DNA of 64,000 nt, taken from Tridacna crocea. Lineage: Eukaryota > Mollusca > Bivalvia > Cardiida > Cardiidae. Of this stretch, positions 1 through 10,849 are shown piece by piece. A program made the translations under genes and the position numbers. The stretch lies in assembly GCA_943736015.1 (NCBI GenBank), contig OX031061.1, positions 12,781,290-12,845,289 on the forward strand. Direction: 5' to 3'. The notes under the pieces were generated by a model, which worked only from the letters and a program-made list of their open reading frames with translations, searched no databases and had not been told where the DNA came from. Position 1 is the first letter of the stretch. Each line of letters begins with the position of its first letter.

Positions 1-49
1 ATCACAAAAGCTGTAACTAGAGCAATATTGTCCATAATGAGACAATATC

Positions 50-745
50 AGTCTGACAGTAACATACAGCTCATTTGTTGTGGGGCCATATCTTACCTGT
101 CTGGATCAGGTAAGTATCACGTGTTATGGAAGACCATGTCCCGATTCAAATACAATACCTAACAGCTCTTTAGCTCAGTGGTTAAGGTATTGGCCCTTTG
201 TCCAGACGTTCAAGGGTTTGAATCCTGCCCAGTCCCTTACATTTATTCATGTGTTTCTTTTTTACAGACTGTTTTTGTAAGACATACATGTATAACATCT
301 GGACATCAGTCTGGCTGTAACTAACAGTTTATCCATCATAGAGGTACTTCTTACCTGTCTGGAACGGGTAAATATGTAAGAACGAATGAAATGAAATATA
401 CAGTTTGACTGTAACATACTGCTTGTCTGTTGTGGGGTCATTTCTTACCGGTCTGGATCAAATAGGTATCATTTAACACTAACAGCAGACATACCCCAAT
501 ATGAATATAACTGTAAGATACGGCCTTTCTGTTGTGGTTTTCCTTTCTTTCCTGTCTCGATCAGGTAAGTATACAACACAGCAAACATACACTAATATGA
601 CAGTAACATACAACTTCTCTGTTGTGGACTCTTTACTTACCTGTCTGGATCTAACAGCTAGCTTATCTGTTGTATTTAAGCCATATGACTGTAACATACA
701 GTTCATCTGTTGTGGAATTACTCGTTACTTACTGTATACATAGTA
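50..745. repeat. Degenerate tandem repeat, about 95-bp period
   Basis: The phrase around GTAACATACAG...TCTGTTGTGG...TTACCTGTCTGGATCAGG recurs near 55, 402, 500, 596 and 685. Spacing is irregular and divergence high; two units are about 95 bp apart. Several units contain CAGGTAAGTAT, which looks like a splice donor. Because it repeats, I do not read it as an exon edge. A worn further copy lies near 945-990. Confidence 0.55.
167..229 (+). repeat. tRNA-derived SINE head
   Basis: A-box-like TAGCTCAGTGGTTAAGG is followed about 40 nt later by B-box-like GGTTTGAATCC. The acceptor stem does not pair convincingly. The same head with the same upstream words (TACAAT-CCTAACA) recurs at 22180, so this is a dispersed SINE rather than a working tRNA gene. 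Confidence 0.5.
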
Positions 746-1750
746 ATTTTAATGTCATGAAAATTTTTGCGAATTGAAGCATTTGAAAAATTTGCAAACT
801 TTTCTGTACACATATTCTAGCGCAAGTATAAGAGCCAATGACCAGTGTCTTGAACTTTCAAACATAACTGTATGCAGAATGGACATAATAGATAACTCAC
901 AAATTTTTCGACCTACATAATTATAATTCTGTTCACATGTACAGCATCAAACTGATTACAGAAATACAGCTTATCTGTTGTTAGGGCTAAAATGTTATAA
1001 AATTGGTCATCGAAAAAAAATGCACATAAAAAGGCACAAATTGTAGCCTTGCGGTTTATTGGTTCATGGTAGTTACGGTCCGATCAAGAAAACATGAAAA
1101 TAATAACAGAGTATAGGATAAATTGCCAAATAATTTTCTTAATTTCATCTTTTAGTTAGCATCATAGAAAAAAAATGATGCAGTTTCATCTAAACATTCA
1201 GAAGAAAATCAACCTACCTTCACCACCATCCCGGTGCCATTCTGAAATTGATGCATGTTACTTCGATGAATTTCATAAAAAAATGAATACAACTTGATAT
1301 ATTTGGCACCAATTTGCAGTCACATGATCGGAAAATTTTGCCACATGACCTAGCAGATGATACAAATACATCATCATGCATGATTTGAAGTAGAACTGCT
1401 TGAAATGAAAGATTTTAGAGGGTGGGGTAAATAGTGTTAAGCATGTACGTGCCGTTGACACAGTTTTCACTTCCAGTAAAGTTTTCTTCCATTGTAATGT
1501 TTTATTTTGAAAAATAAAGTTGGTTGAGGTATAGAAATGTTTAGTTCAAGATATTTACAATCAAAACAGAGACCAAACAAGGCGTAAGAGGGTGCTGATT
1601 TTCATTATAATGGAAAAATACTGATACCCTCAAAGTAATATGTACCGTGAACCAACATGTCATGTCTACAATATGTATTAACTTTTTTATAAATACATGA
1701 TACATAAAAGGATACTACGGTAAAATGAAGAAGTAAAAAAATTGCCTGTC

Positions 1751-1979
1751 TTAACCCTTTACCAAACAATGCCTGGTTTTCACAAATGTGGGAAGGAAGG
1801 CTTTTGAAAACATAGTGAGAAAAGGAGAAAATACTAGTAACCAGCATTTTCTCCTTTTCCCACAATGTTTTCTACCCTATCAAAGACAGGAATCATCATT
1901 TGAGTTACAGTTAAACTGTTGTCTGCAAATGCTTTCCTTTGGGTCAGTTCCAACTTTTCATCATTTGGTAAAGAGTTAA
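1751..1979 (-). mobile_element. TTAA MITE, subfamily A, full length
   Basis: It is bounded by TTAACCCTTTACC and GGTAAAGAGTTAA. The central palindrome has diverged (AAATACTAGTAACCAGCATTT). Confidence 0.8.
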
Positions 1980-2229
1980 GCAATTTCTTCTTCTGTCACA
2001 ATGTTTTCCAGAGTGTTTTGATGCAGAATAAAGAAAGTCATATGTTAAAGATTACTTGTATATTTTCATGCTTTACAGGCAACAGGTCAAATGATAGGGT
2101 ACGTAACATAGTAATGATTGTCATAATATACATTGGCCATGCTATGGCAAAAGGTGGCTTAGTTCATCTATCAATCATAATTATGGTTCCATAAATGCAG
2201 TTTTGTCTTATAACCATCTCAGTCTTTGG

Positions 2230-2335
2230 ATTGACTGGTCCTTTGATATGCAAAAAATAGACCATATGCAAAAAGAACTGACCCATGTCAGGCCTGCACA
2301 GACTGCGCAGGCTTGACATGGACTGATAATTTTCG
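2230..2335. repeat. Small foldback of the CAGGCTG type
   Basis: CATGTCAGGCCTGCACAG and CTGCGCAGGCTTGACATG form an imperfect palindrome at about 2284-2320. It is related to the palindromes at 51784 and 62282. Confidence 0.5.
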
Positions 2336-2387
2336 ATGATGCATCCAGCCTTCTTTTCAGACAGCATGTTACACATGTACTTTACAG

Positions 2388-2516
2388 GAGACGGCATAGA
2401 ATCCCTGAGTGAGCTGGACTGTATTGAAGCTATACTAGATGCACTTAAGATGCACCCGGACAATGAGAGTGTCCACAATGTAGGCCTGATTGCCTTGGAG
2501 AATGTCTGTAAAGCTG
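2388..2516 (+). CDS. ARM-repeat gene, exon a
   Basis: The acceptor is TTTACAG before 2388 and the donor GTAACT after 2516. The exon is 129 nt, phase 1 in and out, and encodes a repeat from GIESLSELD to ENVCKA. Confidence 0.75.
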
Positions 2517-5500
2517 GTAACTAAAATTGTATATCTTATAAGTATGAGCCCTGCCCTGACAAAAAGGGGGCTTAATTTAACCCATTACAACACAATCCCT
2601 ACTTTTGACGCCCCTGAGAAAGAAGCCTTTAGAAAACATTGTGGAAAAAAGGAGAAATGCTGGTTATTAGCATTTTCTCTTTTTCCGATGTTTTCAAAAG
2701 ACTTCTATCTCAGTGTCCTAAAATCCAGTGATTATTTGGTAAAGAGTAAAGTTAAAACCTAGAATGAAAGAGTGAACAGTAGATCGGACATCAAATAAGC
2801 GAGCCATGCTTTGGTAAAAGTGGGCTTAATGTATCTCAATAATGCATTACAGTAAGTAAGTCTTACATGATTGTGTATACATTGAATCTATTCTGTAGAA
2901 CAACAGCTGACTGAATCATGAGGTACATTGGTCCTCTGACATGTAGAAAATTGAATAATGGCAAAAAGTATTGACCTATTTTAGTCTGATATGGCAACAT
3001 GCGAAAAGGGGCATTCAAACATTTGCGTAAACTGTTGTTTCGGATCAGCCTGCGCAGTCTGAGACAGCACTGTCTGACTACATTAGATTTTGTGCTACAG
3101 TGGATTTGCGCAAAACAGAAAATTACATAAAAATGGAAAGTGTCATCTCGGATTAGCCTGCACGGAGTGTGCAGGCTGATCCGAGACGACACTTTACGCA
3201 AATGTCCGAATGCCCCTATTCGTGTGTTGCATGCCATATAGGTTGATACTTTTTTGCAGATCCGTTAAGCCCCCTTTTCACAGAGCATGGTTCAAATGTC
3301 CATTGTATGCCGATACATCTAATCTTGTAGCTTTGTAACCTCTGATGATTTTTACTCAGTTTTTCTTTCAAATTAAAGTCCTAACCACAACTATTCTTAT
3401 TATCTAAAGATTAAAAGTTTTAGCATGAAGTTTTATGAGCATGGGTGCAGAGTTTTAGAAGACTACTCAGAAAAATTTCAATTCAAAATATGGATAATAC
3501 ACATAAATAAAAATTTTGTATGACTTGAAAATGTTGTTGGCAATGCCAAAATCGTGGGCAACAGGCAGTTTCTCATAGAACCACTAGTCTTATGCATGGA
3601 CATGATATTGATATGCTGAAGGCAATGAGTTTAACCCTTTACCAAACAATCCCTGGTTTTTTACGCCTCTGTGGCAGAAGCCTTTAGAAAACAATTTTGG
3701 AAAAGGAGAAAATGCTGGTAACCAGCAATTTCTTCTATTCCCACAATGTTTTCAAAAGGCTTCTTTCACAGGTCTGTTAAAAGTAGGGATTGTGTGGTGA
3801 AGGGTTAAAAGCTAAAATTGAAAACATTGCTGCTAGTGGCAAAATTGTTGGTGACAGGTACTGGTAATAGTTTCTCATAGTACAAGATTAGTAGTCTCCT
3901 ACATCGAGTTAGAGATTTGAAAAGTTGCTACAGTATCATCTTCGCGAGCCAAGGTTACAATCACTACCTGGATCTTACCTTAGCTGATTGAGCTCAATTT
4001 CAAGATTCCTGCGATGCACCCCCTCTATTGCATGCTGGTTATTACCCGCCTTTACATATTTCTGAACGCCAATGAAATATCATTTTGCAAACCACTTACG
4101 AATACATGTACAATTATTTAACATGAAGCGATAAGCAGACATCCACATGGGTTTCCATGTGTACCTTCTATTCGAAAGGTCGCGACCTTATTCTATTTTT
4201 ATCAAAGACGAAATGCTACGAGCGATTTCATTCATTGCAGTTAGAGCTAGCTGCATCCAATGAAAAAGCGTATGGGGGAATGTAAAAATCAAGCTCCATC
4301 CGCTAAGGGTAGAGTAGTGTAGTGAATCGTCAGCCCTGGCTTGCGAAGATGCTAGATTATTTGCTTAACTCATTACCACACAAGAAAATTTTGGACTGGT
4401 CCAAATTGAAAGAATTTGCAGACGACAATTTAAAGGTGACTGAAAAATTGAAACTTGTTCTGGGAAGGGTAGAAAACACTGTGGGAAAAGGGGAAAATGC
4501 TGGTTACCAGCATTTTCTCCTTTTCCCACAGTGTTTTCAAAAGGCTTCTTTCTCAGGGGCGTCAAAAGTAGGGATTGTGTGGTAATGGGTTAACTCTTTA
4601 CCAAACAACAGAATTCTAGACTTGCCTAAATTATAGATATTAGCTGTACTGAAATATGAGTGCATGAATACAGTCATGTAAAATTGTTGAGACAAATGAA
4701 GAAATTGCATAACACAAGCATTTTTTTCTTTTTTGCACAATAATGTCATTAGTAATAGGTTGAAGGCAAAAGGGAATTTGCATGTTGGAATTAATATGTG
4801 AACCCTTAACCACACAATCTGATGTGTGCACGACACCAAGAAGAAGATCTTTTGAAAACGTTATGGGAAAAGGAGAAAAGCCTTCTGACCAGAAATTTTT
4901 CTACCCTTCAAAAATCATATCTCTTTTTGTGTAACATTTTCTTTTTTGTTCGCAAATGTTTTAAGTTTTGAGAATACTAAGAATTTTTCATTTGGTAAAG
5001 AGTAAATGTGTTAACTCTTTGCCGAACAATCCCTGGTTTTTACTGGTCTGGAATAGTAACCTTTTGAAAACATCGTGGGAAAAGGAGAAAATGCTGGTAA
5101 CCAGCATTTTCTCCTTTTCCCACAATATTTTCCACCCTATCATAGACAGAAATCATCTTTTCAGCAAGAGTTGAATTGTCGTCTGCAAATGCTTTCAAAG
5201 TTTGTCATTTGGGAAAGGGTTAAGTGTGTTGCTTAGCTTTGCTATATGCTGTCATGTAAAGCTTTCTGCTGAACAATTCAGATTTAGTTCGAGGTACAAT
5301 GATACGCTCTGTGTGCGATGTAGTGTCACTCTCCATGAAATCTCACCCATTCGACAAAGAAATACAAGACTCAGGTTCTGAAATACTTTCCATCATTGGT
5401 ACAGGATTTCATAAACAAAATGGTATGCATTGCCCGCACAAATCACTGTGTTTTAAGTATTGTAGTTGTCCCTTTTTGTCCCAGTACTTTGATGATGCTT

Positions 5501-8500
5501 TATGTCTGACATACTTGGTATAGGAATTGCCTGAAATCAGCAAAGCTGTTGATAGACCAAAAGCAATGAAAATTGCCACAACTTTATGAAAATGAATGCT
5601 TTAATTCTTTACCAAATGACAAAATTTTGGACAAATCCAAATTGAAAGCAAATACAGATGACAAAATAAATTTGACTCAAATACTGATATTTGTTTTGGG
5701 AAGCATAGAAAACATTGTGGGAAAAGGAGAAAATTCTAGTTTCCAGCATTTTCTTCTTTTCCCAAAACGTTTTCAAAAGGCTTCTTTCACAGGGTCATTA
5801 AAACTTGGGATTGTGAGATAAAGAGTTAATTACAACTTTTGATCAATTTGTAACAGTTTTGACCAATAACCTCTCAGACCGAGTATTGAACCCAGGACCT
5901 CTATGTCCCAAGGCAAGGTAGTTTTACAGCAAGGCAGTATAAGTGTTCTCTTATACAAACACAAGTTACACATTTATATCTATCTGTGGGATAGACCAGT
6001 ATACCGCAAATTCATCTCTTAATGTTTGAATAATTGAGAAAGTCCATTATATTTGCCAACTTGAGGTAGTTTTCATTGTCGACAAATGCTTAAAGAATTG
6101 AATTATCACAGCCTGGTGTTCCTTATAAAAGTGAAGTTGAACGAAGTAAGAGTGGAGATTTCAATACCTTTCTGCAGTCTTGCATTCTGTTTTCTGATAT
6201 CCTATAATGTGTCATGATAGATTGTATAGCATGATGGCTTTCAGTGTTTGTAATGTACGTTGATTTTGTCTGAATTCAATTATTACAATTCTCAACTGCA
6301 TTATTGGTAACTGTGTTAGTCTCATGAAAAAAAAAATATCTTCTATGCCCTACATAAAATTCAGTATTTTCAAATTCTAAATTTCTAAGTCAGTTCTTTA
6401 GAGAATGGCACATGTATCTTAACCCTTTACCTGATATGCCAATTTGTGGCTCTTCAATTTCAGCAGCAAATAAAGATATGGTGTCAAAAATATGGACAAA
6501 TGAGGATACAAATATCTGATTGAGTGGAAAACACTGTGGGAAAAGGAAAAATTGCTTGTAACGAGCAATTTCTCCTTTTCCCACAATGTTTTCAAAAGCT
6601 GTCTGTTGATGATACGTCAAAATGAGTATCTATGGAGTAAAGGGTTAAAATTGATTATTACTGCCAAAAACTACATTCTCTTTTTATGGAATTAATAAAT
6701 AAATAAATGCTCTTTACTCTGCAAGGCACATATTCACCAACCATTCTTGATACTAGTAAATCCTACATTTCAAAGATAGCTATCTGATAGACAAAGATGA
6801 TCTGTCTAGGCAAATCAGTTGATTAGTCTTCAAATTTCAAATTTGAAACTGGAATATTGATAAGAATGGCTGAAAGATACAGTCCCAGAAGCATTTTGTG
6901 TAACTTCTGTGGCTCTCTTGTTAATTGTAATTTTAATTCTTTACCAAACCACAAAATTTTAGGTTTGTCCAAATCAAAAGCATTAGCAGACTACAAAATA
7001 AAAGTGACTGAAAAGTCTAAATTTGTTTTGTGAAGGGTATAAAACATTGTGGGAAAAGGAGAAAATGCTAGTTACCAGCATTTTCTCCTTTTCCCACAAT
7101 GTTTTCAAAGGTTTATTTCTTAGGATCGTTAAAAGTCGGGATTGTGTGGTAAAGAGTTAAACAAAGATTTTTTATTCGCATATCTCAATTCTCTAGATTA
7201 AGGACAAAAATGGATAGTTGTGTTCGTACTCGTGGGTATGTGCATGTTCTTTCCCCATGTATCTATTTGTAGATCTCCTTTCCCATAATTATAAGGTGCA
7301 CTGATAATGATTTTTGTACTTCTCTTTTATGCGGCCACTATGGATCAAGAAATGACTGTAAAGATTAGCAATTGGATCTTGGATAGATGTAATCTAAAAG
7401 ATGTACTTCATGAGATAATTTCACCCAAACAACTTTTGAATTTATCTACTGATGAAATAGTTTTCACTTTTGATTTCTTTTTTAAAATTTGGTAAGGTTT
7501 GCCTTTTTTGCAATTTTCAAAAGCCTATGCTTTAACCTTCCAAAACATTCATTGCATTCTACAGATGTTTACAAGAAAAAAATATAGTTAGAATATAAAT
7601 GTATTTACAATTATAGTATAGTTATTGAATTGCTCCTTCAACATAAAGAAAGAGCAATGATGAATAAAAGGTACAAATTTCAAAGTAAAAAAAAAAACAA
7701 GACCATGGCATTAAGGATTTGTATAATCTTGTTTTTCAGCTACATGCCCAACATATTTGCGATTTCAGTCCTTTACTTTTAAATTTTCTAAGAAACAGAA
7801 AACCTTCTTTGCTCAGTCCTGTCAGTACTTTGATCTCTTTTTTTGTAACTTTTTTTTGGCATGACTGTGTTTTTCATGTGTAGTGCTAATAATCGTTGAC
7901 CACTGTATTAACCTTTGAGCATTTGTCACTTTTTGAATCAATCTTTTTATCTCATAGTCAGTTTTTCCCTTTAGCTCTTTCCATACCATAGACAATACCA
8001 GAAGCATTTTTGTACAATGCAGATCAAGATTAGAATGCACAGAATGTAGACACCAGCATGTTCTTCTGTTCCCACAATCTTTTTTAAAATCCCTTTTCTT
8101 CAGGGTCATTTAAAGTCATGGTTGTGGGGTAAAGGTTAAAACCATGTAGGACTAAATAAGTCAACATTTTAACCCTTTACCAAACAATCCCAGGTTTTAA
8201 CAACCCTTGGACAGCAGCCTTTTGAAAAAACTGTTGGCAAAAGAGAAAAAGGAGAAAATGCTGGTAACCAGCATTTCCTTCTTTTCTCACAGTGTTTTCC
8301 ACTCTATCAAAGACAAATTCCACCATTTGTACCATCTGGCATGCAATTGCTTTGATTGTGGACCAATTCTAAATTTGGTCATTTGGAAAAGAATTTATTC
8401 TTTAGATATTGAAGATGTGAGGTTACCGTTTGGAACAGACTATATCACAGGGGTGACTGGAAAATCTTGTTGGGAAAGGAGCCCTTGCTTGTAATAAGGA

Positions 8501-10356
8501 ATAAGTCCTTTTTAAAAAATGTCCATTTTCATTTAACTTGTCTTTCAGGTAAAATGGGTCAGTTTTAAACAGATCTATATTTAACTCTTTACTGAATTTT
8601 TGGACAGGACCAAATGCAAAGGATCTGCAGACAACAAATTAAACCTTGGTAATATGGTGATTTCTGACTTTGATCGGGTAGAAAATATTGTGATCACCAG
8701 CATTTTCTCCTTTTCCCACAATTTTTTTCTCTAGGCTTCTTTCTCAGGGTCATGAAAAGTCGGGATTGTGTGGTAATGAGTTAATTAACCAACCAAGTTG
8801 CCGATGGGATCTGGGATAACTCTTAAAGTAGTAGATCCATAAAAGAAAACAGCTATTGCCACAATAATATTATCCGAAAAAAATTGCTATGATTAAAATT
8901 GAGTATTATTTTACTACTTTAACCGAGCCGCCCTTTCCTTTCTGGCCTTCCTAGAACTATCATTTATAAATCTTAAACCACTATATTCTCATTACAAAGG
9001 GAGATAATAATTTCCTCCCTTTACTAGACACTAACAATAGTATAAACAAATACTTTCAAGATGGACCTCAAAGGAATTTCTTTTTGGTTAGGAATGTGCA
9101 AAAGTATTATATCTGTATGAGTCTGTTTTTATCAACTAAAAAGAAAATTAATTTTATGCCATGTTGCACTACAAGTACTATGGTTATACTGCCTTAACTC
9201 TTTCCCAAACAACCAGTTTTAGACTCTTCCAAACTGAAAGGGTTTGCAGACGACAATTTCAAACTCGATGAAAATGGTAGAAAGTTCTCAAAATGGGAAG
9301 AAAACACTGTGGGAAAAGGAGAAATTGCTCGTTACGAGCAATTTCTCCTTTTCCCACAGTGTTTTCAAAAGACTTGTACTGCAGACACGAAAAAACCAGG
9401 GCTTGTTTGGGAAAGGATTAATATGCATTTTACATGACATTGTGTGGTATACTCCGTGAAAAGTGCACTTAACTCTTTACCACACAATCCCGACTGTTAA
9501 CGACCCTGAGAATGAAACCCAAAGAAAACATTGTGGTAAAAGGAAAAAATGTTGGTAACCAGCATTTTCTCCTTTTCACACAATATATTCTACTCTATCA
9601 AAGTCAGAAATCAACATGATACCAAGATTTCACTTGTATACAGATGCTTTGCATTTGGTCCAGACCAAAAACTTATTGTTTGGTAAAGAGTTAATTCATC
9701 TGTAATAGAGTATCATGTCCAGGCATGCCTACATAGGTCAAACTTTTCTCTTTTTGTTAATTTTTTTTGCATGTAAAATGACCAATCTACCTCACAATTC
9801 ATGCGATTGTTAGACAGAATGGTAATGTGGTGACTTGCTTGCTATCGTGCATCATGGAGATGCATTAACCCTTAAACTCACAATCCTGACTTTTAACCAC
9901 AATGAGAAATAAGCCTTCTGAAAACATTCTGAGAGAAAGAGAAAATGTTTGTAACAGCATTTTCTCCTTTTCCTGTGATATTTTCTTCCCTTCACAAAAG
10001 AAAATTTCAAATTTTCAGTCACTTTTATTTTGTTTTCTACAAATGCTTTCAATTTGGACCAGTCTAAAATTTTGTCATTTGGTCAAGTGTAAAGCTCTCT
10101 TTTGTCAGAGCATGGCTCATATTATTACCTCATTTTCTCATCAGTACTTCGCCGACAGAGTATGGACACTTTGGAACCTATCATCGGTGTGTTTAAGAGA
10201 CGGAGTGTCACAGAGGAGATACTGGAGATAGCGTCATCTGCACTTCAAAGGGTCATCAAGTTCAAGGAGGATGTGATGGAGGATTCGGAGGGAAGTGAAG
10301 ATACGGATCTGTCTACAGAACTCAGTGTGGTTGTCAGTGACTGCAATGAAACTTAA
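2388..10356 (+). CDS. Armadillo/HEAT-repeat protein, 3' part of gene (three exons)
   Basis: This is the C-terminal part of a host protein made of about 41-residue helical repeats, encoded by exons 2388-2516, 5282-5398 and 10145-10356. All junctions are phase 1 with GT/AG ends and join without frame conflict. The first two exons each encode one repeat, with words such as IEAILDALKMHPDNESVHN and ALENVC typical of armadillo folds. The last exon adds a third, weaker repeat and a tail that turns acidic and serine-rich (EDSEGSEDTDLSTE), ending at TAA 10354-10356. AATAAA follows at 10481. The start of the gene is outside the window or unrecognised. Such repeats are protein-binding scaffolds. The family member is uncertain; STKLD1-like and LRRK-like proteins carry comparable repeats, but I cannot decide. 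An undetected exon between 5398 and 10145 is possible. Confidence 0.7.
2577..2750. mobile_element. TTAA MITE, subfamily A, symmetric short form
   Basis: Both arms carry the same outer sequence (CTGAGAAAGAAGCC and its inverse), so this copy is a near-complete foldback. The GCATTTGCAGACGAC arm is absent. The right terminus is worn to GGTAAAGAGTAAA. Confidence 0.7.
2991..3239. mobile_element. Foldback MITE with GGGGCATTC arms
   Basis: Inverted arms of about 60 bp start ATGGCAACATGCGAAAAGGG on the left and, inverted, TATGGCATGCAACACACG on the right. Both continue through GGGGCATTC, CATTTGCGTAAA and CGGATCAGCCTGC. The inner part contains TTAGATTTTGTGCTACAGT, shared with the copy at 19751. Confidence 0.75.
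3631..3808. mobile_element. TTAA MITE, subfamily A, symmetric short form
   Basis: It is 178 bp with intact TTAA at both ends. Both arms carry the AAGCC...AAAACA / TTTTCAAAAGGCTT sequence, like the copy at 2577. Confidence 0.8.
3809..4364. other. Intronic sequence, nothing recognised
   Basis: No gene or known repeat seen. The 4140-4330 part is less AT-rich than its surroundings but has no splice-compatible ORF. Confidence 0.4.
4365..4593 (+). mobile_element. TTAA MITE, subfamily A, full length
   Basis: A good reference copy: TTAACTCATTACC at the left, AAAATTTTGGACTGG and GCAGACGAC in the left arm, a long palindrome centred near 4503, and GTGGTAATGGGTTAA at the right. The final TTAA also starts the next degraded copy. 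Confidence 0.85.
4590..5010. mobile_element. Two degraded TTAA MITE copies
   Basis: The first (4590 to about 4805) starts TTAACTCTTTACCAAACAAC but soon diverges. The second (about 4803-5007) keeps CCACACAATC, GGGAAAAGGAGAAAA and a terminal GGTAAAGAGTAAA. The palindromes are mostly lost. Confidence 0.5.
5011..5223 (-). mobile_element. TTAA MITE, subfamily A
   Basis: TTAACTCTTTGCCGAACAATCC to GGGAAAGGGTTAA, with a strong palindromic core at 5077-5122. It ends about 58 bp before the exon at 5282. Confidence 0.8.
5282..5398 (+). CDS. ARM-repeat gene, exon b
   Basis: The acceptor is AACAATTCAG and the donor GTACAG after 5398. The exon is 117 nt, phase 1 in and out. It encodes the second repeat, with IRSVCDVVSLSMKSHP and SGSEILSIIG. 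Confidence 0.75.
5601..5829 (+). mobile_element. TTAA MITE, subfamily A, full length
   Basis: TTAATTCTTTACC to GATAAAGAGTTAA. The core is slightly altered (AAATTCTAGTTTCCAGCAT). Confidence 0.8.
5870..6008 (-). repeat. tRNA-derived SINE, degraded
   Basis: Read on the minus strand, a B-box-like segment (from TATTGAACCCAGGACCT) precedes a tail containing ATCTATCTGTGGGATAGACC. The same tail follows both tRNA-like units at 27454 and 27741, so the three belong to one family. Confidence 0.55.
6009..6418. other. Intronic sequence, nothing recognised
   Basis: AT-rich. No repeat or coding signal seen. Confidence 0.4.
6419..6648. mobile_element. TTAA MITE, mixed B/C type
   Basis: The core is B-like (TTGCTTGTAACGAGCAA) but the right end GAGTATCTATGGAGTAAAGGG is that of subfamily C. 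The left arm resembles neither well. Confidence 0.7.
6933..7160 (+). mobile_element. TTAA MITE, subfamily A, full length
   Basis: TTAATTCTTTACC to GTGGTAAAGAGTTAA, with an intact palindrome near 7055-7100. Confidence 0.8.
7908..8139 (+). mobile_element. TTAA MITE, degraded
   Basis: TTAACC and GGTAAAGGTTAA ends persist. Only the right half of the core (CACCAGCATGTTCTTCTG) is recognisable. Confidence 0.5.
8169..8396 (-). mobile_element. TTAA MITE, subfamily A
   Basis: The left end TTAACCCTTTACCAAACAATCC is intact. The core near 8255-8295 is good. The right end is worn. Confidence 0.7.
8581..8784 (+). mobile_element. TTAA MITE, subfamily A, core damaged
   Basis: Most of the left half of the palindrome is deleted (GAAAATATTGTGATCACCAGCATT), leaving only the right half. 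The TTAA ends are intact. Confidence 0.75.
9194..9421 (+). mobile_element. TTAA MITE, subfamily B
   Basis: TTAACTCTTTCCCAAACAACC to GGGAAAGGATTAA. The core around 9328-9333 is TTGCTCGTTACGAGCAA inside a palindrome of about 50 bp. Confidence 0.85.
9469..9694 (-). mobile_element. TTAA MITE, subfamily A
   Basis: TTAACTCTTTACCACACAATCCC to GGTAAAGAGTTAA, with core GTTGGTAACCAGCAT. Confidence 0.8.
9865..10093 (-). mobile_element. TTAA MITE, subfamily A, worn
   Basis: The left TTAACCCTTAAACTCACAATCC is recognisable. The right end is reduced to GGTCAAGTGTAAAG. It lies about 50 bp upstream of the last ARM-gene exon. Confidence 0.65.
10145..10356 (+). CDS. ARM-repeat gene, terminal exon
   Basis: The acceptor is TTCTCATCAG. 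Entering in phase 1, it reads a third helical repeat (MDTLEPIIGVF, ILEIASSALQRV) and then an acidic/serine stretch, ending at TAA 10354-10356. It is less AT-rich than the flanking introns, as expected of coding sequence. Confidence 0.75.
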
Positions 10357-10480
10357 CTCACTTGTTTCTTTGTTTGGATATCTTCTTTTTTTCATTTGCA
10401 GCAGGCCTCTATTGAAAACTCTATGGTGAAAAGAGAAATTTTTCATGCAAAGCAGCCTTGTTCCTCTGCCACATTGCTTT

Positions 10481-10486
10481 AATAAA
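10481..10486 (+). promoter_or_regulatory. Polyadenylation signal AATAAA
   Basis: It lies 125 bp after the stop codon of the ARM-repeat gene and probably ends that transcript. Confidence 0.6.
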
Positions 10487-10524
10487 GATAAAGCTGAATT
10501 AATTTATGTTGATCATCCCATTTT

Positions 10525-10849
10525 TATACCCCCCACAACATATTGGAGGAGGTTATACTGGAATCGCCATAGCTGTCTATCCATCTGTCTGTCTGTCTGT
10601 CCTTCCTTCTGTTTGTAGATGCAAATTTGTCCGTAGCAATACTCCTACAATTTTTCATGTACTGAACTCAAGTTTACACACAGGGCTCCTAATTATATGA
10701 AATTGTGCATGTGCAATTTTTATGACCCTGCTGCACTTAGTACCGGAATTATCCCCCTTGATCTTTTTTCAACTCATACTGCTGTACTAAACATTCTGCA
10801 TTCTGTGACAAAGGCCTGTTTTTGTCACAAGGAGCTGGTGCGGGGTATA
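10525..10849. mobile_element. MITE with TATACCCC termini
   Basis: The left end TATACCCCCCACAAC and right end GTGCGGGGTATA are inverted relatives. The inside has a CTGTCTGTC run and TGTGACAAAGGCCTG...TTGTCACA. I know this general element type from bivalve and gastropod genomes. A related end, GGCGGGGGATA, lies near 42462. Confidence 0.55.

Larger units (their letters stand above)
1..2387. other. Left flank of the ARM-repeat gene, no exon recognised
   Basis: This is intron or upstream sequence of the ARM-repeat gene. It holds a degenerate tandem repeat (50-745), a tRNA-like SINE head (167-229), one TTAA MITE (1751-1979) and a small foldback (2230-2335). I found no reading frame with exon-like composition and matching splice phases, so earlier exons of the gene presumably lie outside the window. 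Confidence 0.5.

Noticed and set aside
167-229. Functional tRNA gene
   Set aside because: A and B boxes are present but the acceptor arm does not pair, and the unit is dispersed with shared flanks, as SINEs are.
479-743. Repeated CAGGTAAGTAT sites as exon boundaries at the left edge
   Set aside because: The motif is part of a degenerate tandem repeat and is not coupled to coding sequence.
7307-7495. ORF ending in a donor-like GGTAAGG, considered as an extra exon
   Set aside because: There is no AG acceptor in the right phase before it, the composition is intron-like, and the ARM exons join in phase without it.
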